64,000 nt of DNA from Thiocapsa sp. KS1 (GCF_001499735.1 NZ_LN848257.1:3791741-3855740); one strand, 5' to 3'. Positions 9,953 through 17,560 are shown, numbered from the stretch's first letter. Notes: generated by a model not told the origin, from the sequence alone. Numbers and translations are program-made.

Positions 9953-10227
9953 CGGTAGACCTCGTCGTGGGTGCCGATGTCGAGTAAGACGATCTCCTTC
10001 TCGGTGACCCGCAACAGTAGGGTCAGCCGGTAGGCGTAGGTCAGGCTGACCGCCTGGATGCCGGCCAGGTGACCGGCGAGCGGATGGAGCTTGAGCTTCG
10101 GCTGGAAGGGATCTCGGCTCAGATCGTCGAGGGTATCGCGCAGGGTTGAGCGCAGGTCGGGGTGCTTGCGGAGAAACTTGATTGCGCGGCGCTCGAAGTG
10201 CTGGGTCGCGACCAGCACGAAGCTCAT
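9949..10227 (-). CDS. RelE/YafQ-superfamily mRNA interferase toxin
   Basis: 92-residue toxin of a type II toxin-antitoxin pair, predicted to cleave ribosome-bound mRNA. The fold signature is visible: HFERRAIKFLRKHP near the N-terminus, the HPLAGHLAGIQAVSL hairpin, YRLTLLL, and the C-terminal LLDIGTHDEVYR motif. It overlaps the upstream antitoxin gene by ATGA (10224-10227) and the downstream 1268-residue gene by ATGA (9949-9952). All three are therefore translationally coupled. Whether its main target is mRNA or another ribosomal step cannot be told from sequence. Confidence 0.85.
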   Translation of the reverse strand: MSFVLVATQHFERRAIKFLRKHPDLRSTLRDTLDDLSRDPFQPKLKLHPLAGHLAGIQAVSLTYAYRLTLLLRVTEKEIVLLDIGTHDEVYR

Positions 10228-10493
10228 GGCTCCTCGCCGTCGATCGCTTGCATCAGCGCGTCGGCGCTGTCATAGCGGCGCGTTCGACCGGCCTCCAGAT
10301 CTGCCAGAGACTCGCGCAGGCGCTCGCTCGCGGCGTCCCGATAGGCATCCAAGAGTTCCGCATAGGCCGCCTCGGTCAGCACGACGTAGCTCGGACGGTT
10401 GTTCTTGATGATATGGACCGGGCCATCGCGCAGCAGCCCGTCGAGAGCGGAGATCCCGCGGCGCTTGATGTCTTGGGCGGGGATGCTGTTCAT
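10224..10493 (-). CDS. Phd/YefM-family antitoxin
   Basis: 89-residue antitoxin that should bind and neutralise the adjacent RelE-like toxin and repress its own operon. The N-terminal DNA-binding half shows the Phd/YefM pattern (IPAQDIKRRGISALDGLL, then GPVHIIKNNRPSYVVLTEAAYAEL, positions 3-50). The C-terminal half is a charged helix (SERLRESLADLEAGRTRRYD), as used to wrap the toxin. It is the first gene of the three-gene operon, and a long perfect inverted repeat lies 10 bp before its start codon. Confidence 0.85.
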   Translation of the reverse strand: MNSIPAQDIKRRGISALDGLLRDGPVHIIKNNRPSYVVLTEAAYAELLDAYRDAASERLRESLADLEAGRTRRYDSADALMQAIDGEEP

Positions 10494-10502
10494 CTTTGCT
10501 CC

Positions 10503-10545
10503 GGTACCGCAACTCGCACTCAGCTGAGCACGCAGTTGCGGTACC
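10503..10545. promoter_or_regulatory. Perfect 12-bp inverted repeat upstream of the toxin-antitoxin operon
   Basis: GGTACCGCAACT (10503-10514) and its exact complement AGTTGCGGTACC (10534-10545) flank a 19-bp spacer that itself contains the palindrome CTCAGCTGAG (10519-10528). Position and symmetry fit an autoregulatory operator for the Phd/YefM-like antitoxin. There is no T-run, so a terminator is unlikely. Confidence 0.6.
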
Positions 10546-10854
10546 TGTCAAGGGTTCTCCGCAGACTCGGGTCTCAAGCCGTGGTCGGATCGGTACTCCC
10601 ATTTTTTCCATTTCTGGCGTCTCGGGGGCAAGAAGGCGTGACGGGCACGGGTGGCAAATTTGCGACAAATCCGGTCAGTCCGCCCAAGACGCTTGAGTGA
10701 CCGGAATCCGCGTTGACCGAACGTTCAGGTCGGATGGGCCAGTGACCGGTAGTGGCCGGTACCGGCCTATCAAGACCACCGCCAAGATCAGCGTCCGGGG
10801 CCGCGCCGCCGCTCACTCAAGGGGCCAGGCTTATAGGATCGAACCCCCTACCCC
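10546..10854. other. Spacer between the TA operon and the recD2 fragment
   Basis: About 310 bp without a supported gene. It contains a perfect 14-bp palindrome GGCCGGTACCGGCC (10754-10767) and presumably the promoter for the minus-strand TA operon. No convincing -35/-10 pair was identified. Confidence 0.4.
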
Positions 10855-10874
10855 CTACCCCCTACCCCCTCCCC
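10844..10874. repeat. Tandem CCCCCTA heptamer repeat (G-quadruplex-prone minus strand)
   Basis: Three full copies and one partial copy of CCCCCTA. The minus strand therefore carries four runs of five G separated by TA. The stop codon (TAG, 10855-10857) of the recD2 fragment lies inside the repeat. Confidence 0.85.
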
Positions 10875-11700
10875 GCAACCGCTCCCCCAACCGCGTCACA
10901 CGCCGCTGCGACTCGTGCCGCTTGACCGCCATCCGCAGCGTCTTCGTCTCGGCGATGATCACCAGCTTGCGTCCGCGCGTCACGGCCGTGTAGAGCAGAT
11001 TGCGCTCCAACAGCTGGTAATGCTGCATAGCCAGCGGGATCACCACCACCGGATACTCCGAGCCCTGGGACTTGTGGATGCTGGCGGCATAGGCCAGCGC
11101 GAGCTCGTCGAGATCTCCGAAGTCGTACTCCACCGCCCGGCCGTCGAAGGTCGCGGTCACCGTGCTCTGCTCCGCATCGATTGACGCGATCCGCCCGATG
11201 TCCCCGTTGAAGACCTCCTTGTCGTAGTTGTTGACCCGCTGCAGCACCTTGTCGCCGGGCGCATAGGTGGTGCCGAACTTCTGTACCCGAGGTTCCGCGG
11301 TCGGGTTGAGCAGGCGTTGCAGCTCGACATTGATCGCCTGCACGCCGAGTCCGCCGCGGTTCATCGGCGCGAGCACCTGGATGTCCTCGACCGGATCGAA
11401 GCCGAAGCCGCGGGGAATGCGCGTGGTCACGCTGGCATAGAGTTTGGCGACGATGTCTTCGGGGTCGGTCGCCTCGATGAGATAGAAGTCGCTGGTCTCG
11501 CCCTTGGCCGGGGCGAGCGGCATCCCGACTTGGTTGATGCGGTGCGCGTTGACGACGATCCGGGAGCTGAGCGCTTGGCGGAAGATCTCGGTTAGCCGCA
11601 CCGTCGGCACCTCCGCGGAGCCTACCAGGTCGGCCCGATTGCTCGCTGTGGAAGGTGACGCGCTCGATGGCGCCGGCGAGGCGCTCGCGGGCGGCTGCAT
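10855..11700 (-). pseudogene. recD2: 3' fragment of a RecD2/TraA-type helicase gene
   Basis: Only the C-terminal ~270 residues of a RecD2-like 5'-3' DNA helicase (normally about 720-750 residues) remain. Conserved pieces are VRLTEIFRQA, VLAPMNRGGLGVQAIN, GDKVLQRVNNYDKEVFNGDIG, the SIHKSQGSEYPVVVIP UvrD-like motif and LLYTAVTRGRKLV. The N-terminal part with Walker A and B is absent. The first ~30 residues of the frame do not resemble the family, so the true junction is near 11630. Without the ATPase motifs the fragment cannot be an active helicase. The 3' end is embedded in a CCCCCTA repeat. Confidence 0.85.
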
Positions 11701-11898
11701 CGGCGGATTGTAGCGCCGGGGGGTGGGCCGTGCGGGGTAGGAGTGATCGGAGTGATCGGTGGGGCGAGGGGCTTTATCAGACCAAACCGGCAGGTCAGGT
11801 ATCGGCCAGCTCCGAACACTGGTACGACATGCCAGAAGGCATGGATTTCGACGAAGACGTCGTTCGGGGCAGGTATCCTCGCCAGCCGCGGGGGCGCC

Positions 11899-13215
11899 CT
11901 AACGCCGCCGGCGCCGCGCCGCGCGTTGCGCATAGCGGTTCATCAGCGGTGTCACGGATATCCCGTGCACGACGATGGAAACGACCACCGTGGTGAGGGT
12001 CAGCGCAATGATATCTCGTGCCAATGACTCCGGCAGACCATGGCTGATGGCGTACATCAGATAATAGATCGAGCCGATCCCGCGGATCCCGAACCAGGAG
12101 ATCAGCAGGCGCTGGTCGCGTGAGACCGGCGCACCGAGGAGCCCAAGCCAAACCGACACCGGACGCACGACCAGAAAGAGGAGAGGAATAAACCACGCAG
12201 CGCTGACCGGAAGGTCGATGTACGGGAGCATCGCGCCGACCACCAGAACGATCGCGAGCTCCGCGATCCGCTCCAGTTGCTCGTTGAACCCCTGGACTTG
12301 CCGCATCATGTACGCCCCGGCATGGTCCGCGTGGGTGGCGAGCGTGGCCTGCGCCTCCCGATCAGACAGGCCGGGATCCGGGGCCGGCAATTCGAGCGCG
12401 TTCCGAGGTTCCCCGTCCACCCGCTGTAGGGCGAGACCCGCTGCAAAGACCGCCAGAAAGCCATAGCCGTGGCACACCACGGCGAGCCCGTAAGCCAAGG
12501 CGATGAGGCCCAGCGCGAGGAACGCGTCCAGGCCCACGGACGCCTGATGGCGGCTGCGCAGATAGACCACCAGCCTGCCGATCAGGGTACCCAGGGCACC
12601 GCCGATGAACAGGCCCGCAGACGTCGCCCACAGCACATCCACCGCGAGCCAGCGCCAGCCGTCGGCGCCCAAGTCATGCAAACCGAGCAGGCCGAGACCC
12701 AGCATCACGAACGGGAAGGCGGCTCCATCGTTCAGAGCACCCTCGCCGGTGAGGCTGAAGCGCAAGCGGTCGCGGTCGCTTGCTTCGTGGACCTGCACCT
12801 CGGAGGCCAGAACAGGATCGGTCGGCGCGAGGATCGCCCCCAGCAGTATTCCGGCGCCCGGTGAAAGGCCCAGCCCGAGCACGGCGATGCCCGCAATCAG
12901 GGCCACTGTAATGCTCATGGAGACCACGGCGAGACGCCCGGGCAGACGCCAGCCGCGGTTCGTCAGGGGAAGGCCGAGTTTCAGGCCGACCGCGAACAGC
13001 GAGATGAGAACCGCGATCTCCGTCATTCGCTCCAGAACGGTCGCGTAGAGGAGGGGATCCGGCGCCATGACTGCCCAGCCCGCGGGACCGAGCGCGTAGC
13101 CGACAGCCAGGTACAACATGGCGGTACTCACCGGGAGCCGCCTCAGCGAGCTCCCGGCGAGGGTCATCGTGGTGAGCAGGACCCCGAGGAGGATGGCCCA
13201 AAGCGCAAAGGTCAT
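11899..13215 (-). CDS. CPA1-family Na+/H+ (or K+/H+) antiporter
   Basis: 438-residue inner-membrane monovalent cation/proton antiporter of the NhaP type, with about 12 hydrophobic segments from the N-terminus to residue 425. The conserved CPA1 sites are visible: the ion-binding region APTDPVLASEV, the EGALNDGAAFPFV segment, and the late WFGIRGIGSIYYLMYA motif. The C-terminus ends in a short Arg-rich cytosolic tail (RAARRRRR) rather than a long regulatory domain. It probably contributes to pH and salt homeostasis. The ion specificity is not readable from sequence. No operon partner is adjacent. Confidence 0.88.
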   Translation of the reverse strand: MTFALWAILLGVLLTTMTLAGSSLRRLPVSTAMLYLAVGYALGPAGWAVMAPDPLLYATVLERMTEIAVLISLFAVGLKLGLPLTNRGWRLPGRLAVVSMSITVALIAGIAVLGLGLSPGAGILLGAILAPTDPVLASEVQVHEASDRDRLRFSLTGEGALNDGAAFPFVMLGLGLLGLHDLGADGWRWLAVDVLWATSAGLFIGGALGTLIGRLVVYLRSRHQASVGLDAFLALGLIALAYGLAVVCHGYGFLAVFAAGLALQRVDGEPRNALELPAPDPGLSDREAQATLATHADHAGAYMMRQVQGFNEQLERIAELAIVLVVGAMLPYIDLPVSAAWFIPLLFLVVRPVSVWLGLLGAPVSRDQRLLISWFGIRGIGSIYYLMYAISHGLPESLARDIIALTLTTVVVSIVVHGISVTPLMNRYAQRAARRRRR

Positions 13216-13327
13216 GGCCTACCCCGAGCTGCCCCATGCGGTCGCCCGCCTACTTGCGACAGCGCTCCCCAGATTGCGCGCGGGGGGGCCGGTGGTTCAA
13301 TCCGGTGTCCGGTGTGCCGCCAAGAGC

Positions 13328-14029
13328 TCAAACAGCGCCGCCGAACAGGGCACCCACACCGGCCGTGACCACCATCGCGAGCGCACCCCAGAAGGTGACC
13401 CGCCAGGCACCGACCAAGATGCCGGCACCACCCACCCGAGCGGCGATGGCGCCCAACACGGCCAACGAGGCGAGAGATGCACCCGACACCCAGGGAATCA
13501 GGGCTTGTTCGGGGGCCAAGGCCGTGACGGCCAGCGGCAGCGCGGCGCCGACCGCGAAGCTGGCGGCCGACGCCAAGGCGGCCTGAATCGGCCGCGCGCT
13601 GAAGTTCGCGGAGATGCCGAGCTCGTCGCGAGCATGGGCAGCGAGGGCATCGTGCGCCATCAGTTGCGCCGCTACTTGTTTTGCAAGGTCAGGCTCGAGC
13701 CCGCGTGCGACATAGATGGCCGCGAGCTCGCGGCGTTCCGCCGAGGGATCTTGTTCGAGCTCGGTGCGCTCGCGCGCGAGGTCGGCGTTCTCGGTATCGG
13801 CCTGCGAATGCACCGAGACATACTCGCCGGCGGCCATCGACATGGCGCCGGCCACCAGGCCCGCGACCCCGGTCAGCAGAAGATTATCGTGACTGGCATT
13901 GGCCGCCGCCACGCCGAGCAAAAGACTGGCGGTCGAGACGATGCCGTCGTTGGCGCCGAGCACGGCGGCGCGCAGCCAGCCAATGCGGTCGGTGCGGTGG
14001 CGCTCGGTGTGGTGTCGCAACCCTCTCAT
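13328..14029 (-). CDS. VIT1/CCC1-family membrane protein
   Basis: About 233-residue membrane protein of the vacuolar iron/manganese transporter-like family, presumed to move Fe2+ or Mn2+. LRAAVLGANDGIVSTASLLLGVA is the first-helix signature, followed by MSMAAGEYVSVHSQAD with metal-site Met and Glu. A central acidic helical insert (ENADLARERTELEQDP) corresponds to the metal-binding stalk. Three more helices end the protein at GALFGGAV. I chose ATG 14029 (MRGLRHH) because homology begins there; the frame continues to 14110 without family sequence. No strong ribosome binding site supports either start. Confidence 0.82.
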   Translation of the reverse strand: MRGLRHHTERHRTDRIGWLRAAVLGANDGIVSTASLLLGVAAANASHDNLLLTGVAGLVAGAMSMAAGEYVSVHSQADTENADLARERTELEQDPSAERRELAAIYVARGLEPDLAKQVAAQLMAHDALAAHARDELGISANFSARPIQAALASAASFAVGAALPLAVTALAPEQALIPWVSGASLASLAVLGAIAARVGGAGILVGAWRVTFWGALAMVVTAGVGALFGGAV

Positions 14030-14039
14030 GGTGTCGCGA

Positions 14040-14186
14040 TCAGGCCGCGTGCCTGGCGACCCGGGCAACGCAGTGGTCCATCCTGATGTTCTCGCCGGGT
14101 AGATGGCCATCGCGGATCATGAAAGCCGCGGCGGCCAAGGATCCGATTCCCCCACCCACGAGATAGGCATTCGACATCGTGTTCAT
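14040..14186 (-). pseudogene. N-terminal remnant of an oleate hydratase-like gene
   Basis: The 48-residue frame begins MNTMSNAYLVGGGIGSLAAA and continues AFMIRDGHLPGENI. This is the FAD-binding N-terminus of the oleate hydratase (MCRA) family, whose members are 550-650 residues long. After ~35 residues the match is lost and the frame ends in unrelated sequence, so nearly the whole gene has been deleted. It sits between the histidine phosphatase and the VIT/CCC1 gene. Confidence 0.7.
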
Positions 14187-14287
14187 GTGATCCGGTTCCT
14201 CGGCAAAATTGGTTGATGCGGGCCATGCAAGCGCATCCGAGGTGCGAGGCAGGCCGTGTCTCGGATGGATAGTCACCGTTCGTGGAA

Positions 14288-14872
14288 TCAAATCGAGGCC
14301 GACCGGCTCTCGTTCCACAGCTCGATCGTTCGCTGGTCCGGGTGGTGAGCGTCGTAGCCGAGCAGGCTGACCGATGCCGTGTGCAAGGGGAAATGCTGGC
14401 CTTCCAAGAGCGCAAGCCCGATCCAGCGTGCAGCAAGGGCTGCGCCGAACTGACCATGCGAGAAGAGCGCGAGCGTGCCTTGCATCGTGCACAGCCGTGC
14501 GATCAGCCGGTCGGCTCGGGTGCTGACGTCGACCGGCGATTCGCCGCCCGGGCAGCCGTCGCGCCAGATGGTCCAGCCCGGGACGTCGTTGTGGATGTCC
14601 ACGGAGCGCCGGCCCTCGTAGTCGCCGTAATCCCATTCCGCCAGATCCGGCTCGATCTCGCTCGCTGCACCGAAACCGGCCAGTTCACAGGTCTGGCGGG
14701 TACGCCGGCGGGGACTGACCAGCACCTGCGCAAAGCCCATGGGACGCAAGCGTGGCGCGAGCGCACGCGCTTCATCCTCGCCGTGCGGTGTCAAGGCGAG
14801 ATCCGTCAACCCGGTGTGCTGGCCGGTAAGCGACCAGGCGGTTTCGCCATGACGGACGAGGCAGACCTTCAT
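14288..14872 (-). CDS. Histidine phosphatase superfamily (phosphoglycerate mutase-like)
   Basis: 194-residue cytoplasmic phosphatase. The catalytic RHG motif is at residues 7-9 (LVRHGETAWS), with further Arg residues in SPRRRTRQTCEL, Glu in EWDYGDYEGR, and the second catalytic His in LFSHGQFGAALAARW. This length and the YGDYEG motif fit small SixA/GpmB-like phosphatases rather than a cofactor-dependent glycolytic mutase. The substrate is unknown. The start codon overlaps the stop of the upstream 68-codon gene (ATGA), which argues for co-translation. Confidence 0.85.
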   Translation of the reverse strand: MKVCLVRHGETAWSLTGQHTGLTDLALTPHGEDEARALAPRLRPMGFAQVLVSPRRRTRQTCELAGFGAASEIEPDLAEWDYGDYEGRRSVDIHNDVPGWTIWRDGCPGGESPVDVSTRADRLIARLCTMQGTLALFSHGQFGAALAARWIGLALLEGQHFPLHTASVSLLGYDAHHPDQRTIELWNESRSASI

Positions 14873-15075
14873 ACCCGGAGTCTCGCGGCATCCATCGCAC
14901 GCTCATGGCGGCCTGGTGTCGCGGCACCGTTGCGGCGCGCTCGATGCGGCAAAGACGGCTTCGGCGCCATGCGGTACGCAGCGTCGCCGGCCCGGATCTT
15001 CAACGCCCGCTGCCGCAGCCGGGACACTTCTTCCCGAGCGATACCCAGGTCGCCAAGACGGTGATTGCAGGCCAT
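14869..15075 (-). CDS. Small DUF1127-like protein
   Basis: 68-residue protein beginning MACNHRLGDLGIAREEVSRL, which resembles the RLxDIGLxRxEV core of DUF1127 (YjiS-like) small proteins. The rest is basic. The ATGA overlap with the phosphatase gene (14869-14872) is the main reason to believe it is translated. The frame is open upstream to 15177, but sequence before the chosen ATG (15075) shows no conservation I recognise. Function unknown. Confidence 0.5.
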   Translation of the reverse strand: MACNHRLGDLGIAREEVSRLRQRALKIRAGDAAYRMAPKPSLPHRARRNGAATPGRHERAMDAARLRV

Positions 15076-15475
15076 GTCAGTCCGTAAGCCGGGTGGAGGA
15101 GTCTTTAACTTATCAAAACCAACGTCAACTTTGAGAGTAGCCGCGTGAGGACGGGGGATCTGTACGGCAGCACACACTCCTCACATCCAGGCTTGCGCAC
15201 CCACGAGCGCCGGGCGATGGCGTGCAGTGTGTGGTTGGGGCGACGAGCATTGTGGAAACGTGGGCCAAGTTCAATTCCTGCATCTCGCCTCGGGATCAGC
15301 CTTCGGGGTTAATTGACGGCATTGGTCTTGAAGCCGATACTCTGACTTTTGCGGTTGGTTATTCGTGTGCAAGGGGCTGATTGGATGCGAGTCTTTGCCC
15401 AAAGTCAGCCCGCGATCGGCCGGTCGACAGCACCAAATCAAGTACCACCAAAGAGGCGAGGTCATCACAACAACG
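15076..15475. other. Divergent intergenic region
   Basis: About 400 bp separating the minus-strand DUF1127-like gene from the plus-strand conserved hypothetical. It should hold both promoters. I see no repeat, RNA or convincing extra gene in it. Confidence 0.4.
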
Positions 15476-15898
15476 ATGAAAAATATCGAGCTGGCGTCCT
15501 TCGACGATTTTCTGCACCTGGCTCGGCGGCAGCCCGAGCCTCAGCAATTGCTGTTCGTGTTCACGCGCAACGAGCTTCCGGATGGCCACACGCCCGAGCA
15601 GGCGGAGCACTACAAGGCCGGCCAAGGCGGTCATTTGGCGCCGGTCGTCTGCGTGGACAAGGCGCCGCATGAGATCGGCGGTTTCTCGTCCTTCGTCGAA
15701 GAGGCCGACGGAAATATCGACGACTGGGCCGTGTTCTTCGTGGCCGCGTTGCCCGGGGTCGCGAATCGCGAGCCGACCCCGCTCGCGGTGGAGGAGGCGC
15801 TCGATCGGATGGTCGAGTCCGTGCGGATCGGGCAGGTCGGCACCTACCTGGCCTTCGATCGCTCCGGTGCGCCTTTGCAGTTCGCCTCGGTCAATTGA
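15476..15898 (+). CDS. Conserved hypothetical protein (often labelled 'ribonucleotide reductase subunit alpha')
   Basis: 140-residue soluble protein starting MKNIELASFDDFLHLARRQP, then LLFVFTRNELPDGHTPEQAEHY and GGHLAPVVCVDKAPHEI. Short proteins of this pattern in beta- and gammaproteobacteria are commonly labelled ribonucleotide reductase subunit alpha. Nothing in the sequence (no radical, thiol or nucleotide-binding motif) supports that label. ATG 15476 was chosen over 15365 because conservation begins there and a GAGGCGAGG lies upstream. It converges on nosY. Function unknown. Confidence 0.7.
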   Translation: MKNIELASFDDFLHLARRQPEPQQLLFVFTRNELPDGHTPEQAEHYKAGQGGHLAPVVCVDKAPHEIGGFSSFVEEADGNIDDWAVFFVAALPGVANREPTPLAVEEALDRMVESVRIGQVGTYLAFDRSGAPLQFASVN

Positions 15899-15965
15899 CG
15901 TACGCTCGGCGGGTGTCGGGACGACATCCCGCCGCGCCCGCTCGAGTTTCGTGCGCGACTGGGTC

Positions 15966-16793
15966 TTACGGTAGGTCGCCCCGACGGAAGAGGAGATAGC
16001 CGCCGAGGGCACACGCGGTGCCGACCAGCATCGGGTAGACAATGGCATAGGCCATGTACCCGGCCTGCCCGAAGTTGTCGAGGATGACGTAGGCGGAGGG
16101 GCCGAGCATGACCAGCTGCGAATCGAGCAGGAGCATCGCCGCGGTGCGGAAGACCTGCATGGGGTTGGCAAGGGCGATGCCGACGACCGTCTCGGGCGGG
16201 ATCTGATTGCGGATCAGGGTGCCGAGCAGGATGAGATCCAGGAACAGCAGGAGCGTCAGCCAAACGACGAAGGCGGATGCCTGGGCGACATCGGCCGAAC
16301 GGCTGAGGGTGGAGAGCAGCATCCCGATGCCCAGGAAACACCAGGCGAGCGCCATCAGCAGCGCCGTGTACCAGATGAAGAGCACCCAGGGCACCTCGGC
16401 CCCTTTGACCGAGCCCCAGACGATCGCGCCGACCATCGCGAGGAACACGGGCAGGAAGACGACCAGAAAGCGGCCGGCGAGCTTGCCCCAGTACCATGGC
16501 GCCAGACCGATGGGCAGCGAGAGCAGATACTCGTAAACACCGGCCTCGCGGTCTCCGGCCACCGAGCGGACCGTCGTGATGAGCACGAAGACGGGCAGGA
16601 TGGCCATGGCGAGCTGGATATAGGTCACCATCAGGCGGGACAGGCCGGTAAAGCCCATGATCCGCGACTCGGTCAGCCCGAAGGCGAACAGCAGGACCAC
16701 CAGCCCGCCGAAGACGAGCGTGTAGGCGACGAACCACTTGGCCCGGAACGACTCGAGGAGATCGGTTTGGGCGGTCAGCCAGAATTCACGCAT
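15966..16793 (-). CDS. nosY: ABC transporter permease NosY
   Basis: 275-residue inner-membrane permease that pairs with the NosF ATPase to support copper-site (CuZ) assembly of nitrous-oxide reductase. About six hydrophobic helices are visible (e.g. VAYTLVFGGLVVLLFAFGL, ILPVFVLITTVRSVAGDREA, MALAWCFLGIGMLL). The VAGDREAGVYEYLLSLPI segment is typical of ABC-2/NosY permeases. It is the last gene of the nos cluster and is separated from nosL by 224 bp of inverted-repeat DNA. It may therefore be expressed less strongly than the tightly overlapping genes upstream. Confidence 0.9.
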   Translation of the reverse strand: MREFWLTAQTDLLESFRAKWFVAYTLVFGGLVVLLFAFGLTESRIMGFTGLSRLMVTYIQLAMAILPVFVLITTVRSVAGDREAGVYEYLLSLPIGLAPWYWGKLAGRFLVVFLPVFLAMVGAIVWGSVKGAEVPWVLFIWYTALLMALAWCFLGIGMLLSTLSRSADVAQASAFVVWLTLLLFLDLILLGTLIRNQIPPETVVGIALANPMQVFRTAAMLLLDSQLVMLGPSAYVILDNFGQAGYMAYAIVYPMLVGTACALGGYLLFRRGDLP

Positions 16794-16814
16794 GGTCTCG
16801 GGACTCCGTCGGCA

Positions 16815-16950
16815 ATGTAGGTCGGATTAGCGCAGCGTAATCCGACATCCGAGCGCTCGGCGCGGCGCCGAACGTCGGGTTACGGCGCGCATCGGCTCCG
16901 GCGGACAACCTTGCACGACGTGCCGGCGCGCCTAACCCGACCTACGGGAT
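16815..16950. repeat. REP-like inverted repeats between nosL and nosY
   Basis: Two stem-loop units. The first (16815-16848) pairs TCGGATTA with TAATCCGA around GCGCAGCG. The second (about 16873-16945) pairs CGTCGGGTTA...GGCGCGC with GCGCGCC...AACCCGAC. The GTAGGTCGGATTAGCGCAGC wording is a widespread gammaproteobacterial intergenic repeat. Confidence 0.8.
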
Positions 16951-17017
16951 GTCGGCGCGCGATCATTGCGGCATCGTCCCTCGCGAATCCCGGTCGAATC
17001 TCTGTGCGCTGTTCGTC

Positions 17018-17560
17018 TCAGGGTTCTCGGGGTTGGAGGTGTCCGCCGTGGACGTTGAAGCGGGCCTCGACGTCGAAGATGTGCGCCTTGGCCCGGGCGA
17101 AGTCGAGCCCGTCCGGCGCGGGCTCGGGTTGGGCGCCGAGTCCGTATTCCATCGGCGTGACCTGGTCGCGCAGATAGGTCGCGGTGCGCGCGTCGATCCA
17201 GTCGCCGGTGCGCCAGTCGTTGACCCAGATCTCGGTGGCGGGATCGTCGCGCTCGGCGCGTTCTTCGAGCCAGATCAGGGCGCATCCGATGTCGTCGAAA
17301 CGGTAGACGCGCGAGCGCCCGTCCGGTGTCGGAACACGCACTTGAGCCGAGTGCAGACGGTCCGAGAGGACCATGCGGCAGCGCTCGCAGGCATCACGGT
17401 CCCATTTCACCTCGACCGGTCCCTGACCCGGATCGCCGCCGCAGGCGGAAACGAGGAGTGTCAGCACAACCGCCGAAACGATGCTTCGGAACCGCGTCCC
17501 GCGCACTGACGGGCGGCTCGGCGGCAAACTCGTCGACTGGCACAACTCGATAGATCCCAT
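17018..17560 (-). CDS. nosL: Copper chaperone lipoprotein NosL
   Basis: Outer-face lipoprotein thought to deliver Cu(I) to apo-NosZ. A hydrophobic segment ends in lipobox LVSAC (RSIVSAVVLTLLVSACGG). The Cu-binding region CERCRMVLSD (CxxCxM) and FDDIGCALIWLEE follow, as in the NosL family. The start is uncertain. ATG 17560 gives 180 residues. A GTG at 17506 would give an ideal 22-residue lipoprotein signal. A further in-frame ATG at 17686 overlaps the nosF stop, hinting at translational coupling with a long leader. Placement between nosF and nosY is unusual. Confidence 0.88.
   Translation of the reverse strand: MGSIELCQSTSLPPSRPSVRGTRFRSIVSAVVLTLLVSACGGDPGQGPVEVKWDRDACERCRMVLSDRLHSAQVRVPTPDGRSRVYRFDDIGCALIWLEERAERDDPATEIWVNDWRTGDWIDARTATYLRDQVTPMEYGLGAQPEPAPDGLDFARAKAHIFDVEARFNVHGGHLQPREP

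Noticed and set aside
3711..10854. An integrative element with att repeats at tRNA-Asn
   Set aside because: No integrase gene and no second copy of the tRNA 3' end were found by eye.
10855..11700. Treating the RecD2-like frame as an intact small helicase
   Set aside because: Walker A and B and the N-terminal domains are missing, so it was called a fragment.
15476..15898. Assigning this protein to ribonucleotide reductase because of its common database label
   Set aside because: No catalytic, radical or nucleotide-binding feature of that enzyme is present in its 140 residues.
15908..15933. A bidirectional terminator between the conserved hypothetical and nosY
   Set aside because: A GC-rich hairpin exists (GGCGGGTGTCG/CGACATCCCGCC with a bulge), but neither side has a T-run.
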